In this document: piece after piece, positions 7,423-12,721 of the stretch
How the letters are laid out: each line of letters begins with the position of its first letter
Numbering within the stretch: the first letter of the stretch is position 1
Source: an uncultured Oscillospiraceae bacterium
GTDB lineage: Bacteria; Bacillota; Clostridia; Oscillospirales; Oscillospiraceae
Reading direction: 5' to 3'
NCBI GenBank assembly: GCA_934572325.1
Contig: CAKTKT010000052.1
Location: forward strand, 1 to 12,721
DNA length: 12,721 nt
Translations under genes and position numbers: made by a program
Notes under the pieces: generated by a model
Database searches by the model: none
What the model was told of the DNA's origin: nothing
What the model saw: the letters and a program-made list of their open reading frames with translations, nothing else

Positions 7423-8070
7423 TCAGAATTTCTCGTCGAGCTTATATGTGATGTCCTCTTTAAAGCTCAGCCTTTCCTCGCGCCCTCCGACAAGGCGGGC
7501 GATGGCGGGGATATGCTTGAGGAAAACCAGCCCCGCCGCAATGAGCATGAGCTTTACGCACAGCTCGTTATCCACCAGCAGCACCGTCACCGCGACATAG
7601 ATGAGCGCGGCAGCGAGCGTGCCGAGAGAGAGGTATCTTGTGATGAGCACCGCGCCGAGCGCGACCGCCGCCGTGGCAATGCCGACGGACGGCTCGACCC
7701 ACAGCCCCAGCACCGCAAGACAGAGCGTTGCGTGGCTGCCCTTGAAGTCATAGAAGAGCGGATAGAGCCGTCCGAGGACGACGCACATCCCCGCGAACGC
7801 GCGTCCCACGTCCGCGTGCCCCTTGAAGCCGAGCAGCAGCGAGCCGAAGAGTATCGGCAGAGAATCCTTTACAAGCTCCACCAGCAGCAGCCGCACCCAG
7901 CCCCACGCGCCGTATATCCGCCGGAAGTTCGACAGCCACAGATTGCCGCGCCCCAAGGCGCGAAGGCTCGTGCGGAAAACGTAGTTCGATGCGATGACCA
8001 TGGTGCTCATGCTGCCGACGCCGTATGCCACAACGGCGATGAGCAGCAGCAAAAACCAGTAGAGTATCAT
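7423..8070 (-). CDS. plsY: PlsY-like glycerol-3-phosphate acyltransferase with divergent active-site motifs
   Basis: PlsY transfers an acyl group from acyl-phosphate to glycerol-3-phosphate, the first step of phospholipid synthesis, at the cytoplasmic face of the membrane. The 215-residue length, about seven hydrophobic segments and position after der fit the family. The three PlsY motifs are recognisable but altered. Motif 1, usually GSGNxGxTNxxR, reads GRGNLWLSNFRR (40-51), with Ser to Arg41, Gly to Trp45 and Thr to Ser47. Motif 2, usually GHxFP...FKGGKGVAT, has Arg101 for His and a shortened FKGSHAT (109-115) lacking the glycine-lysine loop. Motif 3, usually HRxNIxRLxxGxE, is HIPAIARLVGGRE (186-198) with Ala189 for Asn. 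The fold assignment is good, but activity as a standard acyltransferase is doubtful. The ATG overlaps the der stop by 4 nt (8067-8070). The gpsA gene that often follows plsY is absent; a terminator and mntP follow instead. Confidence 0.75.
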   Translation of the reverse strand: MILYWFLLLLIAVVAYGVGSMSTMVIASNYVFRTSLRALGRGNLWLSNFRRIYGAWGWVRLLLVELVKDSLPILFGSLLLGFKGHADVGRAFAGMCVVLGRLYPLFYDFKGSHATLCLAVLGLWVEPSVGIATAAVALGAVLITRYLSLGTLAAALIYVAVTVLLVDNELCVKLMLIAAGLVFLKHIPAIARLVGGREERLSFKEDITYKLDEKF

Positions 8071-9392
8071 TCCTTGTCGCCTTTCTGCCGTATTATTATG
8101 CGCACGGGCGTTCCCTCAAGCCCGAACACGGCGCGTATCTGATTTTCGATATAGCGCTGGTACGAGAAGTGGAACAGCTCTCTTGAATTGCAGAAAATTA
8201 CAAAGCAGGGCGGCCTTATGCCGGTCTGGGTCATATAGTATATCTTCAGCCTGCGCCCCTTGTCCGTGGGCGGCTGGACGCGCGCCTGCGCGTCGGCGAG
8301 GACGCTGTTGAGCATGCCGGTGGTTATGCGCATATTGCTCTGATCGTTGACGAAGTTTATAAGCTCGTATATCCTGTCGATGCGCTGTCCGGTCACGGCG
8401 GAGATAAAGACGACGGGGGCATAGCTCATGAAGCTGAGATCGCGCATGACGTCCTTGCGCATTTTCTCCATCGTGCCCGTCTCCTTATCGACAAGATCCC
8501 ACTTGTTGACGACTATGATGCTCGCCTTGCCCGCCTCGTGGGCAAGACCGGCGATCTTAGTGTCCTGCTCGGTTACGCCGTCGCGCGCGTCGATCATGAT
8601 AAGGCACACGTCCGCGCGCTCAATGGCAAGCTGCGCGCGCATGACGGAAAATTTCTCAACGCGCTCATCCACGCGGGATTTGCGGCGGATGCCGGCGGTG
8701 TCGATGAAAACATACCTGCCGTACTTATTCTCAAGCGGAGTATCCACCGCGTCGCGCGTCGTGCCGGCGACGTCGCTGACAATGACACGCTTCTCGCCGA
8801 GCACACGGTTGACGAGCGAGGACTTGCCCACGTTCGGCTTGCCGATGACGGCGACCTTTATCCCCTCGTCCTCCGCGTCCTCGCCGTCCTGCGTCGGAAA
8901 GTGCGCGACGCAGGCGTCCAGAAGGTCGCCCGTGCCGTGCCCGTGCACGGCGGAGACGGCGATGGGATCGCCCAGCCCGAGGGCATAAAACTCATATACG
9001 GCGGGGTCTGTAGCGCCGGTGGAGTCCGCCTTGTTCACCGCGAGCACCACGGGCTTTTTTGACCGCAGCAGCATATTCGCCACGTCCTTGTCCGCCGCGG
9101 TCACGCCGGTGCGTATATCCGTCACAAGGACGATAACGTCCGCCGCGTTTATGGCGATCTGCGCCTGCTCGCGCATGAAAAGCAGGATCTCGCTGTCGGT
9201 CGTCGGCTCGATGCCGCCGGTATCGACCATGTTGAATTTCCGCCCGCACCACTCCGCCTCGGCATACAGCCGATCGCGCGTGACGCCGGGGGTGTCCTCA
9301 ACGATGCTCAGCCGCTGACCGACGAGCCTGTTGAAGAGCATGGACTTGCCCACGTTCGGGCGTCCTACTATGGCTACAAGAGGTTTTGCCAC
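8067..9392 (-). CDS. der: Ribosome biogenesis GTPase Der (EngA)
   Basis: Der is an essential tandem GTPase needed for maturation of the 50S subunit. The 441-residue protein matches the usual size (about 436). Domain 1 starts at once with VAIVGRPNVGKS (P-loop around 10-17), DTPGVTRDR, DTGGIE and NKAD. Domain 2 repeats the set with VIGKPNVGKSS, DVAGTTRDAVDT, DTAGIRRKSRV and NKWDLV. A C-terminal KH-like domain ends with the family's VRIIIRQK-type tail. I start at GTG 9392 because GGAGG precedes it by about 8 nt and residues 2-16 are then the standard Der N-terminus. The frame stays open a further 111 codons upstream, but that stretch runs antisense through the der-rpmF spacer and across rpmF in a different frame and lacks any domain. 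plsY follows with a 4-nt overlap. Confidence 0.97.
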   Translation of the reverse strand: MAKPLVAIVGRPNVGKSMLFNRLVGQRLSIVEDTPGVTRDRLYAEAEWCGRKFNMVDTGGIEPTTDSEILLFMREQAQIAINAADVIVLVTDIRTGVTAADKDVANMLLRSKKPVVLAVNKADSTGATDPAVYEFYALGLGDPIAVSAVHGHGTGDLLDACVAHFPTQDGEDAEDEGIKVAVIGKPNVGKSSLVNRVLGEKRVIVSDVAGTTRDAVDTPLENKYGRYVFIDTAGIRRKSRVDERVEKFSVMRAQLAIERADVCLIMIDARDGVTEQDTKIAGLAHEAGKASIIVVNKWDLVDKETGTMEKMRKDVMRDLSFMSYAPVVFISAVTGQRIDRIYELINFVNDQSNMRITTGMLNSVLADAQARVQPPTDKGRRLKIYYMTQTGIRPPCFVIFCNSRELFHFSYQRYIENQIRAVFGLEGTPVRIIIRQKGDKE

Positions 9393-9490
9393 TGTGTTTC
9401 CCTCCCTGATAATACTGTCATGGGGCGGCGCAGGCATACCGCTGCGTCCGCCGCGTTTTGCGGTACGCCGCGCGGCTATACATACGCAAA

Positions 9491-9519
9491 AGGAGGAAAG
9501 GCAATTACCCTCTCCTCCT
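9491..9519 (-). terminator. Hairpin downstream of rpmF, possible partial terminator
   Basis: In the direction of rpmF transcription the arms AGGAGGAGAGG and CCTTTCCTCCT (9519-9509 and 9501-9491) form 11 pairs including one G-U, around a 7-nt loop, followed by only three to four U. The 136-nt rpmF-der spacer otherwise holds short GC-rich inverted repeats (for example CCGCG at 9451-9455 with CGCGG at 9471-9475) and no gene. It probably lowers readthrough from rpmF into der but need not block it. Confidence 0.5.
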
Positions 9520-9528
9520 AAAGCTTTT

Positions 9529-9717
9529 TTACTTGCTCTCCTCGACGCTGATGACCTGACGGCCATTGTACTGTCCACAAGCCTTGCAAGCACGATGGGG
9601 CATACAGAATGCGCCGCAGTTGGGGCACTTGACGATTGCGGGAGCATCCAGCTTCCAGACGGAAGAACGTCTCTTGTCACGTCTCTGACGCGATACTTTT
9701 CCCTTAGGGACTGCCAT
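9529..9717 (-). CDS. rpmF: 50S ribosomal protein L32
   Basis: L32 is a small structural protein of the large ribosomal subunit. The 62-residue sequence has the standard MAVPKGKVSRQRR start and a zinc ribbon with C31-P-N-C34 and C44-K-A-C47, so this is the zinc-binding form; an extra Cys38 lies between the pairs. A near-perfect AGGAGGTG ribosome binding site lies 5 nt before the ATG. It follows the yceD-like gene by 44 nt, the classic yceD-rpmF order. In many bacteria plsX and fatty-acid genes come next; here der and plsY do. Confidence 0.97.
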   Translation of the reverse strand: MAVPKGKVSRQRRDKRRSSVWKLDAPAIVKCPNCGAFCMPHRACKACGQYNGRQVISVEESK

Positions 9718-9761
9718 ATTGACACCTCCTGATTACCGGCTGTTTATGAGCAGCACTGTTT

Positions 9762-10256
9762 TTATTCTTTATCCAAAAGCTGCTCAAGCACAGCAAATCT
9801 TGGATCAAGGGATTTCCTGCACGTGCAGGGACCAAGGTTGAGATTTTTGCCGCAGGTCGGGCACAGACCCTTGCACTCCGGCGTACACAGAAACTTCGTC
9901 TCCATGTCGAGGATAAAAAGCGTGGAGAGCATCTCGTAAAGATCGACCTCGTCGCCCTCCGTCACGAACAGCTCCGGATTCGCTCCGGCGTCCTCCTCCA
10001 CGATGGTGGCGTCCAGCTTTGTGACCTTGGTGCTGGGAAATTCGCTGCCGCAGCGGTCGCAGATGCAGAGCATATCCGCCGTGAGCGTTCCTGTGAGATG
10101 GAGCACGCCGGCTTCGTTCGTCACCCTGCCCTCGGCACGGGGAAGCGCCGTATAGCGCTCGACCGAGGGAAAGTCAAGACCGTCCGTGCCAAGCTCGCAC
10201 TCGAACGGGAGCGAGGCGCCGGGTATCTCTATTATATCTCTCAGGTTGAGCCGCAT
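9762..10256 (-). CDS. yceD: YceD family protein (DUF177), 23S rRNA accumulation factor
   Basis: YceD/DUF177 proteins are encoded upstream of rpmF in most bacteria and in E. coli and plants are linked to 23S rRNA accumulation and ribosome assembly. The 164-residue protein has C64/C66 and C69 in a CICDRCG motif, the family's hallmark cysteine cluster C124, C128, C132-x-x-C135-G and C144/C146, and the closing DPRFAVLEQLL motif. The cysteines suggest a bound metal, probably zinc. The ATG is preceded by AGAGGTG at about 5 nt. It heads the minus-strand run and is driven by the near-consensus promoter at 10298-10326, giving a leader of about 35 nt. Confidence 0.93.
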   Translation of the reverse strand: MRLNLRDIIEIPGASLPFECELGTDGLDFPSVERYTALPRAEGRVTNEAGVLHLTGTLTADMLCICDRCGSEFPSTKVTKLDATIVEEDAGANPELFVTEGDEVDLYEMLSTLFILDMETKFLCTPECKGLCPTCGKNLNLGPCTCRKSLDPRFAVLEQLLDKE

Positions 10257-10297
10257 ATCGCACCTCTTGCCATTTATCCGCTGACATCAGCCTTAAT

Positions 10298-10326
10298 ATT
10301 ATAGTTTGTTTGACAAGGCTTGTCAA
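10298..10326 (-). promoter_or_regulatory. Consensus sigma-70/SigA-type promoter for yceD-rpmF
   Basis: On the minus strand TTGACA (10326-10321) and TATAAT (10303-10298) are exact -35 and -10 consensus hexamers separated by 17 nt. Transcription should start near 10291. This is expected for a ribosomal protein operon. Its -35 overlaps the opposite-strand -35 almost base for base. Confidence 0.88.
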
Positions 10327-10340
10327 CATAAATTTTATGT
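10310..10340. promoter_or_regulatory. Two abutting palindromes, candidate operator
   Basis: Palindrome 1 (10310-10326) is TTGACAAG-G-CTTGTCAA, 8-bp arms around one base, and covers both -35 boxes. Palindrome 2 (10326-10340) is ACATAAA-T-TTTATGT, 7-bp arms around one base, and fills almost the whole -35/-10 spacer of the rightward promoter. They share base 10326 and their centres are 15 bp apart. Such positions are typical for repressors, but no regulator is encoded in the window and I do not recognise the motif. Part of palindrome 1 is dictated by the promoter hexamers. Confidence 0.45.
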
Positions 10341-10348
10341 AGTATAAT
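10320..10348 (+). promoter_or_regulatory. Near-consensus promoter for the pseudouridine synthase/CDF pair
   Basis: TTGTCA (10320-10325, 5/6) and TATAAT (10343-10348, 6/6) are 17 nt apart. Transcription should start near 10355. The transcript would contain a nine-codon ORF starting at ATG 10356 whose TGA overlaps the ATG at 10382; whether it is translated is unknown. Confidence 0.85.
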
Positions 10349-10390
10349 CGGAAACATGCGAAAAATTCACTTGATTTGGGTATGACTGCC

Positions 10391-11365
10391 ATGAAAGAGA
10401 TAAGCGTAAAGCAAAACGACGCGAACCAGCGGCTCGACCGCTTTGTCGGCAAGGCTGTGCCGCTGCTGCCGGAGTCGCTGCTGCAAAAATATATACGCCT
10501 AAAGCGCATAAAGCTCAACGGCAGGGGGGCAAAGCGCGACACGCGCCTCGCCGCGGGCGACGTATTGCAGCTTTACATCAACGACGAGTTTTTTGAGAAG
10601 CCGCGCGAGGAAAATTCCTATCTCAAGGTCGGCACGCCGAAGCTCGACATAGTATATGAGGACGAAAACATCCTCCTCGCCGACAAGAAGCCGGGCGTGC
10701 TGTGCCACAGCGCCGGCGTATGGGATTATAACACCCTTATCGCCAATATTCAAGCCTATATGGCGCAGAAGGGCGAGTGGCGACCGCGCGAGGAAAACGC
10801 CTTCGCTCCGGCGCTGTGCAACCGCATCGACCGCAACACCGGCGGCATCGTCATCGCGGCAAAGAACGCGGAGGCGCTGCGCGTCCTCAACGACAAGATC
10901 CGCGACCGCGAGATCGAGAAATACTATCTCTGCGCCGTCTCCGGCAGACCGAAGCCGCCGGAGGGCAGACTGGAGAATTATCTTTTCAAGGACGCGGCGA
11001 AAAATCAAGTCTATGTGAAGGCAAGACCGGAGGCGGGGGCAAAGACCGCCGTGACGGAATACCGCACGCTCTGCTCAAGGGGGAGGCTGTCGCTGGTGGA
11101 GTGCCGCCTGCTCACGGGGCGCACGCACCAGATACGCACACAGATGGCGCATATAGGCTGCCCCCTGCTCGGCGACGGAAAGTACGGGCGGGAGAGCTTC
11201 AACCGCGATTTCGGCGAGAAGGGTCAGGCGCTGTACTCATACCGCCTAGCGTTCGCGTTTTCGACGGACGCGGGCATTCTCAGCTACCTGCGCGGGCGGG
11301 AGTTTCGAGTGGAGCGCGTGGACTTTGCGGAGAAATATTTCGGCGTGACCGCGCTTGATTTTTAA
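10391..11365 (+). CDS. RluA/RluD family 23S rRNA pseudouridine synthase
   Basis: This isomerises uridine to pseudouridine in RNA, most likely 23S rRNA; the target position cannot be read from sequence. The 324-residue protein has an N-terminal S4 RNA-binding domain at about 12-65 (NQRLDRFV, KYIRLKRIKLNG) and a catalytic domain at about 85-310. The catalytic Asp is D147 in NRIDRNTGG, a variant of the usual HRLDxxTSG. The GRTHQIR motif and LLGDGKYG follow. The start is uncertain: ATG 10391 gives the usual family N-terminus, while ATG 10382 and TTG 10376 are in frame upstream. None has a good Shine-Dalgarno, so initiation may be weak or depend on the short leader ORF. The CDF gene follows after 30 nt. 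Confidence 0.9.
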   Translation: MKEISVKQNDANQRLDRFVGKAVPLLPESLLQKYIRLKRIKLNGRGAKRDTRLAAGDVLQLYINDEFFEKPREENSYLKVGTPKLDIVYEDENILLADKKPGVLCHSAGVWDYNTLIANIQAYMAQKGEWRPREENAFAPALCNRIDRNTGGIVIAAKNAEALRVLNDKIRDREIEKYYLCAVSGRPKPPEGRLENYLFKDAAKNQVYVKARPEAGAKTAVTEYRTLCSRGRLSLVECRLLTGRTHQIRTQMAHIGCPLLGDGKYGRESFNRDFGEKGQALYSYRLAFAFSTDAGILSYLRGREFRVERVDFAEKYFGVTALDF

Positions 11366-11395
11366 TGCGGCGCTGCCGCAGGGAGGTTTTGCCTC

Positions 11396-12565
11396 ATGCT
11401 CAGACTTTTGGTACGGCTGTTCATACGCGACAGGGAAAATGTCCGCGACGCGGCGGTGCGCCGCGCCTACGGCACACTGTGCAGCGTGTACGGCATATTC
11501 ATCAACGTGCTGCTCTTCGCGGGGAAGTACTTTGCGGGCGTCGTCTCCGGCTCTGTCGCCATCATGGCGGATGCGTTCAACAACCTCTCGGACGCGGGCT
11601 CGTCCGTCATCACGCTGCTGGGCTTTGCCATCGCCGCAAAGAAGCCCGATCCGGAGCACCCGTTCGGGCACGGGCGGGTGGAATACCTCGCGGGGCTGGG
11701 GCTGTCTGCGCTTATCGTTGTGATGGGCTTTGAGCTGGGCAAAAGCTCGGTGGAGAAGATTTTCGCACCCACGGCGGTGGAGGCGGGCGTGCTGCCCGCG
11801 GCGATACTGCTCGTGTCCATCCTCGCCAAGGTATATATGTGCGCCTACAACCGCGCGATAGGCAAAAAAATATGCTCCGCCGCGATGCAGGCGACGGCGG
11901 CGGATGCTCTGTCGGACTCCGTATCGACGCTGGTGGTGCTGCTGTCGATGGCGGTGAGCTATATTTTCAACGTGAACATCGACGGCTGGGCGGGGCTCGT
12001 CGTCGCCGTGTTCATTCTGCTGACCGGCTTCGGCGCGGCGCGGGACACAATCTCTCCCCTGCTGGGCAAAGCCCCGGACGCGGAGCTTGTCGGGCGCATA
12101 CGCGAAATAGTGCTCGCGCATCCGGAGATACTGGGGCTGCACGATCTGATCGTGCACGACTACGGGCCGGGGCGGCTCGTCGTGTCGCTGCACGCGGAGG
12201 TGGACGGCAGCGGGAACATCTTCGCGCTGCATGACGCTATCGACCGCGCGGAGCGCGAGCTGAAGGCGGAGCTCGGCTGCGTGGCGACGATACACATGGA
12301 CCCCATCGAGGCGGACGACACCGAGATAGCGCAGCACCGCCACGCCGTGACGGAGCTGCTGCAAACGCACATATCGCCGGAGATAAGCGTGCACGACTTC
12401 CGCATGGTGCCGGGCACGACGCACACCAACCTCATCTTCGACGCCGTTGCGCCCGTTGACTTCAAAATGACGGACGAGGAGCTGGCGGAGAGGATACGCG
12501 CGCTCGTCCACTCCACTTGGGCAGAGCACTACGCGGTCGTGACGATAGACCGGACGTATATGTAA
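11396..12565 (+). CDS. Cation diffusion facilitator, probable manganese exporter
   Basis: CDF proteins are dimeric cation/proton antiporters that export divalent metals. The 389-residue protein has about six membrane helices in 28-215 and a long cytoplasmic C-terminus. The transport site is N62-x-x-x-D66 in helix 2 (ADAFNNLSD) and D170-x-x-x-D174 in helix 5 (ADALSD). This NDDD set is the one described for manganese CDFs such as MntE, whereas zinc CDFs have His-Asp pairs. HPFGHGRVEYLAG follows helix 2. The C-terminal region (about 225-389) is roughly twice the usual size and seems to contain two related modules, one starting LHDLIVHDYGPG and one starting VHDFRMVPGTTH. The ATG follows GGGAGG by 9 nt. 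It is probably cotranscribed with the pseudouridine synthase; metal specificity is inference. Confidence 0.9.
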   Translation: MLRLLVRLFIRDRENVRDAAVRRAYGTLCSVYGIFINVLLFAGKYFAGVVSGSVAIMADAFNNLSDAGSSVITLLGFAIAAKKPDPEHPFGHGRVEYLAGLGLSALIVVMGFELGKSSVEKIFAPTAVEAGVLPAAILLVSILAKVYMCAYNRAIGKKICSAAMQATAADALSDSVSTLVVLLSMAVSYIFNVNIDGWAGLVVAVFILLTGFGAARDTISPLLGKAPDAELVGRIREIVLAHPEILGLHDLIVHDYGPGRLVVSLHAEVDGSGNIFALHDAIDRAERELKAELGCVATIHMDPIEADDTEIAQHRHAVTELLQTHISPEISVHDFRMVPGTTHTNLIFDAVAPVDFKMTDEELAERIRALVHSTWAEHYAVVTIDRTYM

Positions 12566-12593
12566 TACAGGCTGAAAAAATCCCCGTCTCATG

Positions 12594-12639
12594 AGCGTTG
12601 ACATAGGAAAACAAGCAGAAACCCAGTAAAATCAACGCT
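12594..12639 (+). terminator. Weak terminator candidate after the CDF gene
   Basis: An 8-bp inverted repeat, AGCGTTGA (12594-12601) and TCAACGCT (12632-12639), encloses a 30-nt loop and is followed by TTTA. It lies 28 nt beyond the CDF stop. The large loop makes it a poor intrinsic terminator, but no better candidate lies between the gene and the last hairpin of the window. Confidence 0.35.
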
Positions 12640-12695
12640 TTTAGGGGCAGAGGGCAAACAGGTTAGCTCAAAAATTGAATAACCAAGCGTCAAAA

Positions 12696-12721
12696 GGGAT
12701 GTTACCGCAAGGCAGCATCCC
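12696..12721. terminator. Hairpin at the right window edge, terminator-like
   Basis: GGGATGTT and its partner pair with CC/GG above one A-C mismatch, capped by a GCAA tetraloop (12707-12710), ten pairs in all. On the minus strand the stem is followed by TTTTG (12695-12691), so it could terminate a gene entering from the right. The plus-strand tail lies beyond the window, so a bidirectional role cannot be judged. Confidence 0.5.

Noticed and set aside
7387..8142. Plus-strand open frame opposite plsY
   Set aside because: The opposite strand has a hydrophobic, coupled gene with recognisable PlsY motifs; this product is charged and without a domain.
9409..9437. Possible der promoter on the minus strand (TATTAT at 9414-9409)
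   Set aside because: The hexamer 17 nt upstream (ATGCCT) matches the -35 consensus at only three positions, so I did not list it.
9393..9725. Upstream extension of der by 111 codons
   Set aside because: It crosses rpmF in another frame and the rpmF-der spacer; the GTG at 9392 has a good ribosome binding site and gives the standard Der N-terminus.
11246..12604. Minus-strand open frame of 452 codons opposite the CDF gene
   Set aside because: Composition is Arg/His/Val-rich with no motif; the plus strand carries the CDF transport site.
12589..12720. Minus-strand open frame running in from the right edge, about 43 codons
   Set aside because: No recognisable motif, and it runs through both hairpins. 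A short chance open frame is more likely, though an off-window gene cannot be excluded.

Overview
The window looks like ordinary chromosome from a GC-rich, single-membrane Firmicute, most likely a gut clostridium of the Oscillospiraceae or a close relative. This rests on gene content (SEDS/PBP pair, yceD-rpmF, der-plsY, M15 carboxypeptidase, YdiF-type ABC-F), strong AGGAGG-type ribosome binding sites, AT-rich promoters, and frequent ATA isoleucine codons despite the high GC. The lineage is inference; no rRNA or tRNA is present to confirm it. No phage, insertion sequence, CRISPR array or obvious novel multi-gene system is visible. About ten genes are housekeeping or envelope genes, and the interest lies in details.

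Layout. (1) At 1-5832 a plus-strand cluster is packed with ATGA overlaps and very short gaps. It holds a possible tail of an unknown upstream gene, an FHA-domain SEDS glycosyltransferase (FtsW/RodA type), a class B penicillin-binding protein, an ABC-F ATPase and a YdcF-type membrane protein. It ends at a 14-bp hairpin that also faces the convergent genes. (2) At 5896-7309 a minus-strand pair encodes a VanY-like D,D-carboxypeptidase and the manganese exporter MntP, with its own promoter directly after a 15-bp hairpin. (3) At 7423-10256 a minus-strand run encodes YceD, ribosomal protein L32, the GTPase Der and a PlsY-like protein with altered motifs; plsY overlaps der by 4 nt. (4) At 10257-10390 is a compact divergent control region with two consensus-like promoters whose -35 boxes lie on top of each other and two abutting palindromes. 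(5) At 10391-12565 a plus-strand pair encodes an RluD-type pseudouridine synthase and a cation diffusion facilitator with an NDDD metal site typical of manganese exporters. (6) At 12566-12721 is non-coding, AT-richer sequence with two hairpins, the last cut by the window edge.

How the genes fit together. The SEDS protein polymerises glycan strands and the PBP crosslinks them. The M15 carboxypeptidase trims peptide stems, and YdcF proteins are associated with envelope homeostasis. YceD, L32, Der, the ABC-F protein and RluD all act on the ribosome. MntP and the CDF protein suggest two manganese export routes within about 6 kb. No stretch longer than about 160 bases lacks a gene.
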